Shown piece by piece: positions 6,287 to 13,447 of a stretch of DNA of 13,447 bases; position 1 is the first letter of the stretch; every line of letters begins with the position of its first letter. The translations under genes were made by a program, and so were the position numbers. Origin of the DNA: JBBAGE01 sp041655055 (GTDB taxonomy: Bacteria; Pseudomonadota; Alphaproteobacteria; Rhodobacterales; Rhodobacteraceae); assembly GCA_041655055.1 (NCBI GenBank), contig JBBAGE010000054.1, positions 1 through 13,447 of the forward strand, written 5' to 3'. The notes under the pieces were generated by a model. That model saw only the letters and a program-made list of their open reading frames with translations. It ran no database searches and was not told where the DNA came from.

Positions 6287-6597
6287 AGATCGTCCTTTCA
6301 GGGGGCAAGGCAAAGCCCGCCCGTAAAAATGGCTTGCGCCGCCCAGCGGTTCGGGGCGGCGGCAAAAGCATCGGGTTGCAGGAAAGGCGCGGCGGCGGGC
6401 CGGATGCCCAAAGCCGATTTCCTGCCGGACCCCTGCGTGAATTGGGAACCTGGGGGTAAGCCGCAGCGAAAGCCGGGCTCGGGGCTGATTTGCCTTGCGC
6501 GCAATGGCGCTGCTACTCACGCGGCAGCCGGAAAATCACCGTCAGGACGCATGTGCGCCCTATTGCCGCCAAAGTCAAGGGGCAAGGCCGATTTGGC
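6287..6597 (-). promoter_or_regulatory. Helicase promoter region and long 5' leader
   Basis: The 311 nt between carB and the helicase hold no convincing gene. A CTTGACT -35 box lies just after the carB stop (minus strand, TTGACT at plus 6572-6577). The -10 is poor (CACATG at 17 nt), so the transcript would carry a 5' leader of roughly 250 nt. Within it a bulged hairpin, TTGC-C-GCCGCCC with GGGCGGC-GCAA (plus 6334-6365), lies about 48 nt upstream of the TTG start. Other short pairings (GCTGC/GCAGC, ACCCC/GGGGT) are possible. Long structured leaders are known for cold-shock-type DEAD-box helicase mRNAs. That this one is regulatory is inference. Confidence 0.5.
6293..6298 (-). promoter_or_regulatory. 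Ribosome binding site that fixes the TTG start of the helicase
   Basis: AAAGGA on the minus strand with a 6-nt spacer to TTG at 6286-6284. It is the only strong Shine-Dalgarno match near the 5' end of the conserved domain, and it decides the start against the downstream ATG at 6271. Confidence 0.8.
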
Positions 6598-9500
6598 CTA
6601 GCCTTCTTGCAGGGACATAACGCCGATTTCGCCCTCGTCGCGCGATTTCATCGCGAAAACGGCGGCATGGGCGGCGGCGGCCGTGGTGAAATAGGGGATA
6701 CGATCATAAAGCGCGACGGCGCGGATTTCACGTGAATCCTCAACCGCCTGGGTGCCTTCGGTCGTGTTCAGCACCAGCGCGATCTGATCATCCTTAAGCA
6801 GATCGACAATATTGGGCCGGCCTTCGTAGACCTTGTTCACCGTGGTGCAGGCAATGCCCGCGCCCTCAAGAAACGCCGCCGTGCCGCGCGTGGCCACAAG
6901 CGTAAAGCCCATATCCACCAGCGTTTGCGCGGCCTCGACCATCAGGGGCGTTTTATCCCCGTCGCGGATCGAGATGAACACCCGTCCTTCGGTGGGCAAT
7001 ACCGTGCCCGCGCCAAGCTGTGCTTTCAGGAACGCGCGGTGGAAATTGACGTCCGCGCCCATGACTTCGCCGGTAGAGCGCATTTCCGGGCCAAGGATCG
7101 TATCGACACCGGGGAAACGGGCAAAGGGCAGCACTGCTTCCTTGACCGCAAAGGTCTTGATCGCGGGGTCGACCAGATCAAAATCGGCCAGCTTTTCGCC
7201 CGCCATGATCCGCGCGGCAATCGAGGCAATCGGCGATTTCACCGCCTTGGCCACAAAAGGCACGGTGCGCGACGCGCGGGGATTCACCTCAATCAGGTAG
7301 ATGACACCATCCTTGACCGCGAATTGAATATTCATCAGCCCGACCACGCCCAGCGCCAACGCCAGCGCCCGGGTCTGCACATGCAATTCGGCAATGATGT
7401 CATCGCCAAGCGAAAAGGGCGGCAGGGAACAGGCGCTGTCACCGGAATGCACGCCCGCTTCTTCGATATGTTGCATGATGCCGGCGACATGCACATCCTT
7501 GCCATCGCAAAGCGCATCCACGTCGATTTCAATCGCATCCGACAGATAGCTGTCAAGCAACACCGGGCTATCGCCCGACACGACCACCGCATCGCGGATA
7601 TAGCGGCGCAGCCCATCCATATCGCGCACGATTTCCATCGCGCGGCCCCCCAGCACATAGGACGGGCGGATCACCAGCGGAAAACCGATATCCCCGGCAA
7701 TGGCCAAAGCCTGTTCATCCGAATGGGCGATGCCGTTGCGCGGCTGTTTCAGGCCAAGCTGGTTGACCAGCGCCTGAAAGCGTTCGCGGTCTTCGGCAAG
7801 GTCGATCGCATCCGGTGTGGTGCCCAGAATCGGAATGCCCGCCTCTTGCAGGGCGTCGGCCAGTTTCAGCGGGGTTTGCCCGCCAAATTGCACGATCACC
7901 CCGTGCAGCGTGCCCGATTCCTGTTCGACCCGCAGGATTTCCATCACATGTTCAAACGTCAGCGGTTCGAAATACAGCCGATCCGACGTGTCATAATCGG
8001 TGCTGACGGTTTCGGGGTTGCAGTTGATCATGATGGTTTCATAACCAACATCGGTCAGCGAAAAACAGGCGTGGCAGCAGCAGTAATCGAATTCGATCCC
8101 CTGACCGATCCGGTTGGGGCCACCGCCAAGGATCACTACCTTTTTGCGATCCGTAGGCCGCGATTCGCATTCGGCCTCGCCCATCACCGGGGCTTCATAG
8201 GTGGAATACATATAGGGGGTCTGGGCTTCGAATTCGGCGGCGCAGGTGTCGATGCGCTTGAACGATGCCTTGACGCCCAGCCCCAGCCGGGCGTTGCGCA
8301 CGGCGGTTTCCGGCTGATCGGTCAGCTTTGCCAGCCGGGCATCGGAAAAGCCCAGCATTTTCAGCGCGCGCAGGCCATCGCCCGTCGCGGGCAGGCCGTT
8401 TGCGATGATATCCTGTTCGGCATTCACGATTTCGCGGATACGTTCCAGGAACCACGGATCAAACGAGGTGGCGGCAAAGATTTCATCATTGCTCAGCCCA
8501 TGGCGCATGGCCTGGGCGATCACGCGCAGCCGGTCGGGCGTGGCCACGGCCAGCGCCTTGACGATGGCGACACGTTCGGGCGCGCCCTCGATCTCGATTT
8601 CGTCAAAGCCGGTCAGGCCGGTTTCCATCGAGGCCAGCGCCTTTTGCATGCTTTCATGAAAGCTGCGGCCAATGGCCATGACCTCGCCCACCGATTTCAT
8701 CGCGGTGGTCAGATGGGGTTTCGATCCGGGGAATTTCTCGAATGCGAAGCGCGGGATTTTGGTGACGACATAATCAATCGTGGGCTCAAAGCTCGCGGGC
8801 GTCACCTTGGTGATATCGTTGTCGAGTTCATCGAGCGTATAGCCCACGGCCAGTTTTGCCGCAATTTTCGCAATGGGAAAGCCGGTGGCCTTGGAGGCCA
8901 GCGCGGATGAACGGCTGACCCGCGGGTTCATTTCGATCACGACCATGCGGCCATCGACCGGGTTTACCGCCCATTGCACGTTGGAGCCGCCGGTTTCCAC
9001 CCCGATTTCGCGCAGCACATTGATCGATTGCGTGCGCATGATCTGATATTCGCGGTCGGTCAGGGTCAGCGCCGGGGCAACGGTGATCGAATCGCCTGTA
9101 TGCACGCCCATCGGATCGACGTTTTCAATGGAGCAAACGATGATCGCATTATCCGCCTGATCGCGGACGACCTCCATTTCATATTCTTTCCAGCCCAGCA
9201 GGCTTTCATCAATCAGGATCTGGCTGACGGGCGACGCATCAAGCCCGGTGCGGCAATAATGGATATAATCGTCGCGGTTATAGGCCACGCCGCCGCCGGT
9301 GCCGCCAAGGGTAAAGGCAGGGCGGATAATCGCGGGCAGGCCGACATAATCAATCGCATCCATACATTCCTGCATGGTGTTGGCGATGGTGGCCTTGGGG
9401 TTTTCGATCCCCAGACGGTCCATCGCTTCGCGAAACAGCTTGCGATCCTCGGCCATTTCGATGGCTTCGCGTTTGGCGCCGATCAGCTCGACCCCGAATT

Positions 9501-9828
9501 TTTCCAGCACCCCCATATCGGCCAGCGCCAGCGCGGTGTTCAGCCCGGTCTGGCCGCCCATCGTGGGCAGCAGCGCATCGGGGCGTTCCTTTTCGATGAT
9601 CTTGGCGACGATTTCGGGGGTGATCGGCTCGATATAGGTGGCATCGGCCATTTCGGGATCGGTCATGATCGTGGCAGGGTTCGAGTTCACGAGGATGACC
9701 CGATACCCTTCTTCGCGCAGCGCCTTGCAGGCCTGGGCGCCAGAATAATCGAACTCGCAGGCTTGTCCGATGATAATGGGGCCCGCTCCGATGATCATGA
9801 TGGATGAAATATCGGTTCTTTTCGGCAT
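6598..9828 (-). CDS. carB: Carbamoyl-phosphate synthase large subunit
   Basis: CarB makes carbamoyl phosphate from bicarbonate, ammonia (delivered by CarA from glutamine) and two ATP, feeding pyrimidine and arginine synthesis. The 1076-residue product has the full duplicated architecture: an N-terminal ATP-grasp carboxyphosphate half (about 1-400, with GAGPIIIGQACEFDYSG and NPRVSRSSALASKATG), an oligomerisation region (about 400-550), the second ATP-grasp half (about 550-935, with GGGPNRIGQGIEFDYCC and NPRASRTVPFVAK), and a C-terminal MGS-like allosteric domain (about 936-1076). Length matches E. coli CarB (1073). The ATG at 9828 was chosen because GGGGA (plus 9837-9841) lies 8 nt upstream and the N-terminus reads MPKRTDI. 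The ATG at 9834 is only 2 nt from that site. carA is not in the window. No truncation or missing motif is seen. Confidence 0.98.
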   Translation of the reverse strand: MPKRTDISSIMIIGAGPIIIGQACEFDYSGAQACKALREEGYRVILVNSNPATIMTDPEMADATYIEPITPEIVAKIIEKERPDALLPTMGGQTGLNTALALADMGVLEKFGVELIGAKREAIEMAEDRKLFREAMDRLGIENPKATIANTMQECMDAIDYVGLPAIIRPAFTLGGTGGGVAYNRDDYIHYCRTGLDASPVSQILIDESLLGWKEYEMEVVRDQADNAIIVCSIENVDPMGVHTGDSITVAPALTLTDREYQIMRTQSINVLREIGVETGGSNVQWAVNPVDGRMVVIEMNPRVSRSSALASKATGFPIAKIAAKLAVGYTLDELDNDITKVTPASFEPTIDYVVTKIPRFAFEKFPGSKPHLTTAMKSVGEVMAIGRSFHESMQKALASMETGLTGFDEIEIEGAPERVAIVKALAVATPDRLRVIAQAMRHGLSNDEIFAATSFDPWFLERIREIVNAEQDIIANGLPATGDGLRALKMLGFSDARLAKLTDQPETAVRNARLGLGVKASFKRIDTCAAEFEAQTPYMYSTYEAPVMGEAECESRPTDRKKVVILGGGPNRIGQGIEFDYCCCHACFSLTDVGYETIMINCNPETVSTDYDTSDRLYFEPLTFEHVMEILRVEQESGTLHGVIVQFGGQTPLKLADALQEAGIPILGTTPDAIDLAEDRERFQALVNQLGLKQPRNGIAHSDEQALAIAGDIGFPLVIRPSYVLGGRAMEIVRDMDGLRRYIRDAVVVSGDSPVLLDSYLSDAIEIDVDALCDGKDVHVAGIMQHIEEAGVHSGDSACSLPPFSLGDDIIAELHVQTRALALALGVVGLMNIQFAVKDGVIYLIEVNPRASRTVPFVAKAVKSPIASIAARIMAGEKLADFDLVDPAIKTFAVKEAVLPFARFPGVDTILGPEMRSTGEVMGADVNFHRAFLKAQLGAGTVLPTEGRVFISIRDGDKTPLMVEAAQTLVDMGFTLVATRGTAAFLEGAGIACTTVNKVYEGRPNIVDLLKDDQIALVLNTTEGTQAVEDSREIRAVALYDRIPYFTTAAAAHAAVFAMKSRDEGEIGVMSLQEG

Positions 9829-9880
9829 GGTCATTTTCCCCGGACATCAGCACATGCGCATGGGCGCAAATCCTTGCGGG

Positions 9881-9908
9881 CTTATATCCATGAGGCGGGG
9901 CTGCGCAA
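9881..9908 (-). promoter_or_regulatory. Candidate promoter of carB
   Basis: In the 99-nt gap after cfa the minus strand has TTGCGC (plus 9903-9908), a 16-nt spacer and TATAAG (plus 9881-9886). The 5' leader would be about 45 nt and contains the perfect palindrome CATGCGCATG (9853-9862). No intrinsic terminator for cfa is visible, so read-through from cfa is also possible. Confidence 0.5.
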
Positions 9909-9927
9909 GGGGGGAAGCGGGCTTTTC

Positions 9928-11163
9928 CTATTCTGCGGCATGACGCATCGGCGCCGAACCATCGGGCGCGGCATAAAGATAGTCGCGCGTCAGCGGCACG
10001 GCATTGATTCGGCGCGACAATTGCAACTGGAAGACCGCCTGCCGGTTGCGCCGGAACGATATTTCGCAGGCCAGCAGGTAATAGCGCCACATCCGGCAAA
10101 ACCGATCGTCATAAATTGCGCGGGCCTTGTCGATATTGGCCTCGAACCGTTCCAGCCAATGTTTCAGCGTATCGGCATAATGGATGCGCCAGACCTCGAC
10201 ATCATTGGTGAACAGGTCTTCATGCTCGATCGCGGCGGAAATTTCCGACAGGGCCGGCACATAGCCGCCGGGAAAGATATATTTCGTGATCCAGGGCGAT
10301 GTGATTCCCGGCGGGCTGGAACGGCCAATGGTGTGGATCAGCGCGATACCATCGGGGGTCAGCAGGTTGTGCACTTTGGCGAAATATTCGCGGTAATGGG
10401 GCACGCCGACATGTTCGAACATGCCGACCGAGACGATGCGATCAAACTGTTCGTTCAGGGCGCGGTAATCGGTCAGGCGGAATTCGACCTTGTCGGCCAG
10501 CCCTTCGGCGCGGGCACGATCCGAGGCAATGGCAAGCTGTTCACGCGACAGCGTGACCCCCACTACATGCGCGCCATAATCGCGCGCCAGCGTCAGCGCC
10601 ATGCCGCCCCAGCCGCAGCCGATATCCAGCACCCGCATGCCCGGCTCGATCCGCAATTTGCGGGCGATATGGGCCTTTTTCGCGGCCTGGGCCTGTTCCA
10701 GCGACATATCGGGGCGCTGGAAATAGGCGCAGGAATATTGCCGGTCGCTGTCCAGAAACAGCTCGTATAGTTCGCCCGACAGATCATAATGATGGGCCAC
10801 GTTTTTCTGCGCCCGGCTGGCGGGGTTGAATTGCGCCAGCCTGCGCATCGCCACCCGCGCAGCAAACAGCGGGCGTTGAAAGGCGGGAATATCGTTTTGC
10901 GCCAGGTTGTGGATCACCACGTCCAAAAGCCCACGCAGATTGTCATCCTCGATGGTCAGGCGACCATCGGTATAGGCCTCGCCCAAGGCGATGTCGGGGT
11001 TGAACGCGAGCTTGCGCGGCAAGGCGGCATCATGGAATGTCACGGCAATCTTCGGCCCCTTGCCATCGCCATAACGCCGCACCGTGCCATCGGCCAAGGT
11101 GATCTGCAGATCACCCTCGCGTAACAGGTGTTTCAACAACCGATCTAATGTCATTTCCCACAT
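9928..11163 (-). CDS. cfa: Cyclopropane-fatty-acyl-phospholipid synthase family methyltransferase
   Basis: The product transfers a methylene group from S-adenosylmethionine to the double bond of unsaturated phospholipid acyl chains at the membrane surface. The 411 residues comprise an N-terminal lipid-binding domain (about 1-115, with LGEAYTDGRLTIED) and a Rossmann methyltransferase domain with the SAM motif VLDIGCGWGG at 178-187. Residues that correspond to the bicarbonate/active-site set of E. coli Cfa are present: C145 (YSCAYF), E250 (FEHVG), H277 and I279 (HTIG), and Y329 (HYADTL). Possible starts are ATG 11175, 11163 and 11154. I chose 11163 (MWEMTLDRLL) from recalled relatives and the GGGGG 5 nt upstream; 11175 with AAAAGG 6 nt upstream is nearly as good. 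The in-frame extension to 11316 is almost pure Arg/Lys and is not credible. Related methylases that act on vaccenate for furan fatty acids cannot be excluded. Confidence 0.9.
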   Translation of the reverse strand: MWEMTLDRLLKHLLREGDLQITLADGTVRRYGDGKGPKIAVTFHDAALPRKLAFNPDIALGEAYTDGRLTIEDDNLRGLLDVVIHNLAQNDIPAFQRPLFAARVAMRRLAQFNPASRAQKNVAHHYDLSGELYELFLDSDRQYSCAYFQRPDMSLEQAQAAKKAHIARKLRIEPGMRVLDIGCGWGGMALTLARDYGAHVVGVTLSREQLAIASDRARAEGLADKVEFRLTDYRALNEQFDRIVSVGMFEHVGVPHYREYFAKVHNLLTPDGIALIHTIGRSSPPGITSPWITKYIFPGGYVPALSEISAAIEHEDLFTNDVEVWRIHYADTLKHWLERFEANIDKARAIYDDRFCRMWRYYLLACEISFRRNRQAVFQLQLSRRINAVPLTRDYLYAAPDGSAPMRHAAE

Positions 11164-11314
11164 GTCGACCCCCATGCCGCGCCTTTTCGGCGCCCGTATC
11201 CGACTGCGTCTGCGACGCGCTGCCTTTTTGCCTTTAACCTTTCTGGCGGGTTCTTGTTCCGCGCCGATTTGGTTGCGCAGGGGCGTTTGGCGGGTTTTTC
11301 CCCTACGTAAGGGC

Positions 11315-11343
11315 ATATTTGGCCAAATTAACCATTCTGTAAA
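11315..11343 (-). promoter_or_regulatory. cfa: Candidate promoter of cfa overlapping a CtrA-like box
   Basis: On the minus strand TTTACA (plus 11338-11343) is a 5/6 match to a -35 box and AAATAT (plus 11315-11320) follows after 17 nt as a weak -10. The 5' leader would be about 145 nt. The spacer is occupied by the palindrome 11317-11328 and the CtrA-like box 11328-11342, so a protein bound there would be expected to repress. Confidence 0.4.
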
Positions 11344-11379
11344 TGGATTTGATGCATTTTACATGTAATCTGGCTGCCC

Positions 11380-11408
11380 TTGACTTCTGACGCATGGCAA
11401 TGTGTATC
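11380..11408 (+). promoter_or_regulatory. aspS: Candidate promoter of aspS
   Basis: CTTGACT with the -35 hexamer TTGACT at 11380-11385, a 17-nt spacer and TGTATC at 11403-11408. The -35 is strong and the -10 weak. The 5' leader would be about 28 nt, which ends with AAAGGGA (11431-11437) 5 nt before the aspS ATG. Confidence 0.5.
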
Positions 11409-11442
11409 GACGCTGACCGAAACCCCGCCCAAAGGGACAGCC

Positions 11443-13215
11443 ATGCACGCATATCGCAGCCATTCTTGCGCCGATCTGACCATTTCCGACGAAGGCCAGG
11501 CGGTCCGTCTGTCCGGTTGGGTGCACCGTATTCGCGATCACGGGGGTGTGCTGTTCGTCGATTTGCGCGATCATTACGGCATCACGCAAATTCTGTGCGA
11601 CAGCGACAGCCCCGCTTTTGGCGCCATGGAAAAGGTGCGCGCGGAATGGTGTATCCGCATCGATGGCACGGTCAAAGCCCGCGCCGAAGGGTTGGTGAAC
11701 GAAAAAATCCCCACCGGCGAGATCGAGGTTTATGTGCGCGATCTTGAGGTTCTGGGCGCGGCGGATGAATTGCCGCTGATGGTGTTCGGCGATCAGGAAT
11801 ATCCCGAGGAAACGCGCCTGCGTTACCGTTACCTCGATCTGCGGCGCGAAAAGCTGCAGCACAACATGATCTTGCGATCGCAAGTGGTGGCCGATCTGCG
11901 CCAGCGGATGTGGGCCAAGGGGTTCAACGAATTTCAAACCCCGATCATCACCGCATCATCGCCCGAAGGCGCGCGCGATTTTCTGGTGCCATCACGGCTG
12001 CATCCGGGCAAATTCTATGCCCTGCCGCAGGCGCCGCAGCAGTTCAAGCAGCTGATCATGGTGTCCGGGTTCGATAAATATTTCCAGATCGCGCCCTGTT
12101 TCCGCGATGAAGATCCGCGCGCCGACCGCTCGCCCACCGATTTTTATCAGTTGGACATGGAAATGTCCTTTGTCAGCCAGCAAGATGTGTTCGACACGAT
12201 CCAGCCGGTGATTGGGGGCTGTTTTGAACGTTTCGGCGGCGGGCGGCGGGTGGATGCCGATTGGCCGCAGATTTCCTATCGCGATGCAGCGCTGTGGTAT
12301 GGGACCGACAAGCCTGACCTGCGCAACCCGATCAAGATGCAGGTGGTAAGCGAACATTTCGCGGGCTCTGGCTTTGCGATTTTCGCGAAATTGCTGGAAC
12401 AGGAAGGCACCGAAATTCGCGCCATCCCCGCGCCGGGCGGCGGATCGCGCAAATTCTGCGACCGGATGAATGCGTTTGCGCAAAAAGAGGGACTGCCCGG
12501 CATGGGCTATATTTTTTGGCGCGAGGGCGATGACGGGCCCGAGGCCGCGGGGCCGCTGGCCAAAAACATCGGGCCCGAGCGGACCGAGGCGATCCGGGTG
12601 CAGTTGGGCCTCGGCGTGGGCGATGCGGCGTTTTTTCTGGGCGGCAAACCCGCGGCGTTTGAACGGGTGGCCGGCAAGGCGCGCACCGTGATCGGGGATG
12701 AGCTGGGCCTGACCGAAACGGACCGGTTCGCCTTTGCTTGGATCGTTGATTTCCCGATGTATGAACAAGATGACGAAGGCGGGATCGATTTTTCGCATAA
12801 CCCGTTTTCGATGCCCCAAGGCGGGCTTGAGGCGCTTTCGGGTGATCCGCTGGACGTGCTTGGCTATCAATACGATCTGGCCTGCAATGGCTATGAGCTG
12901 ATTTCCGGTGCGATCCGCAACCACCGCCCCGATATCATGTTCAAGGCGTTTGAACTGGCCGGTTATGGCGAGGACGAAGTGCGCAAGCGTTTCGGCGGTA
13001 TGGTCAATGCGTTCCGCTACGGCGCGCCGCCACACGGGGGCTGCGCAGCGGGCATCGACCGGATGGTGATGCTGTTGGCGGATGAGGCCAATATCCGCGA
13101 AGTCATCATGTTCCCGATGAATCAGCGCGCCGAAGATCTGATGATGAGCGCCCCGTCCGAACCGATGAACGAACAGTTGCGCGAACTTGGCCTGCGGGTG
13201 ATCCCGCAGGAATGA
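11443..13215 (+). CDS. aspS: Aspartate--tRNA ligase (probably nondiscriminating, Asp/Asn)
   Basis: AspS charges tRNA with aspartate. The 590-residue product is a bacterial-type class IIb enzyme: an N-terminal OB-fold anticodon-binding domain (about 1-105), the catalytic domain with PEGARDFLVPSR (about 174-185) and motif 2 starting FRDEDPRADRSP at residue 220, the bacterial insertion domain (about 285-425), and motif 3 GCAAGIDRMVML near 533-545. The ATG at 11443 has AAAGGGA 5 nt upstream and gives the normal N-terminus; the open frame back to 11380 starts inside the promoter. Residues H33 (in RDHGG) and G83 (in RAEGL) correspond to H31 and G82 of the nondiscriminating Pseudomonas aeruginosa enzyme, where E. 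coli has L and K. This suggests it also makes Asp-tRNA-Asn for amidation by GatCAB. It is convergent with the next gene, with 19 nt between stops. Confidence 0.97.
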   Translation: MHAYRSHSCADLTISDEGQAVRLSGWVHRIRDHGGVLFVDLRDHYGITQILCDSDSPAFGAMEKVRAEWCIRIDGTVKARAEGLVNEKIPTGEIEVYVRDLEVLGAADELPLMVFGDQEYPEETRLRYRYLDLRREKLQHNMILRSQVVADLRQRMWAKGFNEFQTPIITASSPEGARDFLVPSRLHPGKFYALPQAPQQFKQLIMVSGFDKYFQIAPCFRDEDPRADRSPTDFYQLDMEMSFVSQQDVFDTIQPVIGGCFERFGGGRRVDADWPQISYRDAALWYGTDKPDLRNPIKMQVVSEHFAGSGFAIFAKLLEQEGTEIRAIPAPGGGSRKFCDRMNAFAQKEGLPGMGYIFWREGDDGPEAAGPLAKNIGPERTEAIRVQLGLGVGDAAFFLGGKPAAFERVAGKARTVIGDELGLTETDRFAFAWIVDFPMYEQDDEGGIDFSHNPFSMPQGGLEALSGDPLDVLGYQYDLACNGYELISGAIRNHRPDIMFKAFELAGYGEDEVRKRFGGMVNAFRYGAPPHGGCAAGIDRMVMLLADEANIREVIMFPMNQRAEDLMMSAPSEPMNEQLRELGLRVIPQE

Positions 13216-13234
13216 TGCGGGTGGGCAGCGCCCG

Positions 13235-13447
13235 TCAGATCACCATGCGGTTTGTTGCCAGCCGGTCCTGCACCAATCCCGTCACGCGGGCCAGATCCGA
13301 CAGATAGGGGTGGCCTGCGCGACGTTGCAGGGCCAGCCCCTGGGCCGCAGCCTCAAGCGGGGCGTCACCGGCGCTGCGCGCAAGGCCCGCAACAAACTGG
13401 GCGATATAATCCAGCGTTTCGTCATCCGCGCCAAAGGACAGGATTTC
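13235..13447 (-). CDS. Unidentified protein, C-terminal part, cut by window edge
   Basis: The last 70 codons of a minus-strand gene run in frame from the window edge to TGA at 13237-13235. The peptide is mostly helical in character with alternating Leu/Ala and charged residues (for example ETLDYIAQFVAGLARSAG and YLSDLARVTGLVQDRL) and ends NRMVI. I do not recognise the family. There is no membrane segment and no motif. Coding is supported by uninterrupted frame, GC-rich third positions and the neat 19-nt convergent spacing to the aspS stop. The gap has only a tiny GGGC/GCCC stem (13223-13233), so no clear terminator for either gene. Confidence 0.65.
   Translation of the reverse strand, partial: EILSFGADDETLDYIAQFVAGLARSAGDAPLEAAAQGLALQRRAGHPYLSDLARVTGLVQDRLATNRMVI

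Larger units (their letters stand above)
11164..11442. promoter_or_regulatory. Divergent cfa/aspS promoter region
   Basis: This 279-nt region separates divergent genes. Its middle (about 11315-11370) is conspicuously AT-rich for this window. It holds the 12-bp palindrome ATTTGGCCAAAT (11317-11328), the 10-bp palindrome TTACATGTAA (11359-11368), a CtrA-like box TTAACCATTCTGTAA (11328-11342), and candidate promoters for both genes. The half nearest cfa (11164-11310) is GC-rich with an imperfect dyad around TACGTA (11300-11313) and would be the cfa 5' leader. Confidence 0.6.

Noticed and set aside
6298..6504. Possible upstream ORF of 68 codons in the helicase leader, ending just before the TTG start
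   Set aside because: It would start with TTG without a ribosome binding site, and its composition (Arg, Pro, Gly, Ala) is that of translated noncoding GC-rich DNA. The stop overlapping the ribosome binding site is suggestive but not enough.
5294..6601. 435-codon plus-strand open frame opposite the helicase
   Set aside because: It is the shadow of the helicase reading frame and crosses its promoter region; the composition is antisense-like.
6925..8910. 661-codon plus-strand open frame inside carB (and a 277-codon one at 8974-9807)
   Set aside because: carB is intact and conserved on the other strand. The antisense products are His/Arg/Gln-rich with no domain and no ribosome binding site that I can support.
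11164..11316. N-terminal extension of cfa to 11316
   Set aside because: The extra residues are nearly all Arg/Lys, the candidate promoter lies at the far end, and the known family begins near MWE.
11352..11368. FNR/CRP-type site near TTGATGCATTTTACATG
   Set aside because: The second half-site does not match TTGAT-N4-ATCAA; only one half resembles the consensus.
13223..13233. Hairpin between aspS and the convergent gene as a terminator
   Set aside because: Only a 4-bp stem with a 3-nt loop and no U-run on either strand.

Overview
The window looks like ordinary core chromosome from an alphaproteobacterium, most probably of the Rhodobacterales (Rhodobacter/Roseobacter group). This is inferred from the protein sequences, the high GC content with very long shadow ORFs opposite real genes, CTTGAC-type -35 boxes and the leuA-mreBCD-mrdA gene order. 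I see no mobile element, CRISPR array, tRNA, rRNA or phage-like gene.

Layout. From about 1 to 11.2 kb all genes lie on the minus strand and are transcribed leftward in the order cfa (fatty-acid cyclopropanation), carB (large subunit of carbamoyl-phosphate synthase), an RhlE-like DEAD-box RNA helicase, leuA (2-isopropylmalate synthase), then the elongation operon mreB-mreC-mreD-mrdA. mrdA (PBP2) is cut by the left edge. aspS is divergent from cfa on the plus strand. A convergent minus-strand gene of unknown function is cut by the right edge.

Transcription units. The helicase ends in a clear intrinsic terminator (4966-5003), so leuA starts a new unit. leuA is preceded by a short leader peptide with four consecutive leucine codons and two mutually exclusive perfect hairpins, which looks like a leucine-responsive attenuator. 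A U-tract-less hairpin follows leuA, and mreB then has its own candidate promoter. mreB, mreC, mreD and mrdA are closely spaced or overlapping (38-nt gap, 8-nt overlap, 4-nt ATGA overlap) and should be co-transcribed. carB has a candidate promoter in the 99-nt gap after cfa. The helicase has a candidate promoter just after carB and a long GC-rich 5' leader that ends at a TTG start.

How the genes work together. MreB, MreC, MreD and PBP2 form the core of the rod-shape elongasome. The other genes are housekeeping functions (pyrimidine/arginine precursor supply, leucine synthesis, RNA remodelling, membrane lipid modification, tRNA charging) with no obvious shared pathway. The most interesting material is regulatory: the leuA leader, the structured helicase leader, and the AT-rich cfa/aspS promoter region with palindromes and a CtrA-like box. 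AspS also carries residues associated with nondiscriminating enzymes that charge both tRNA-Asp and tRNA-Asn. I did not find a new multi-gene system here.
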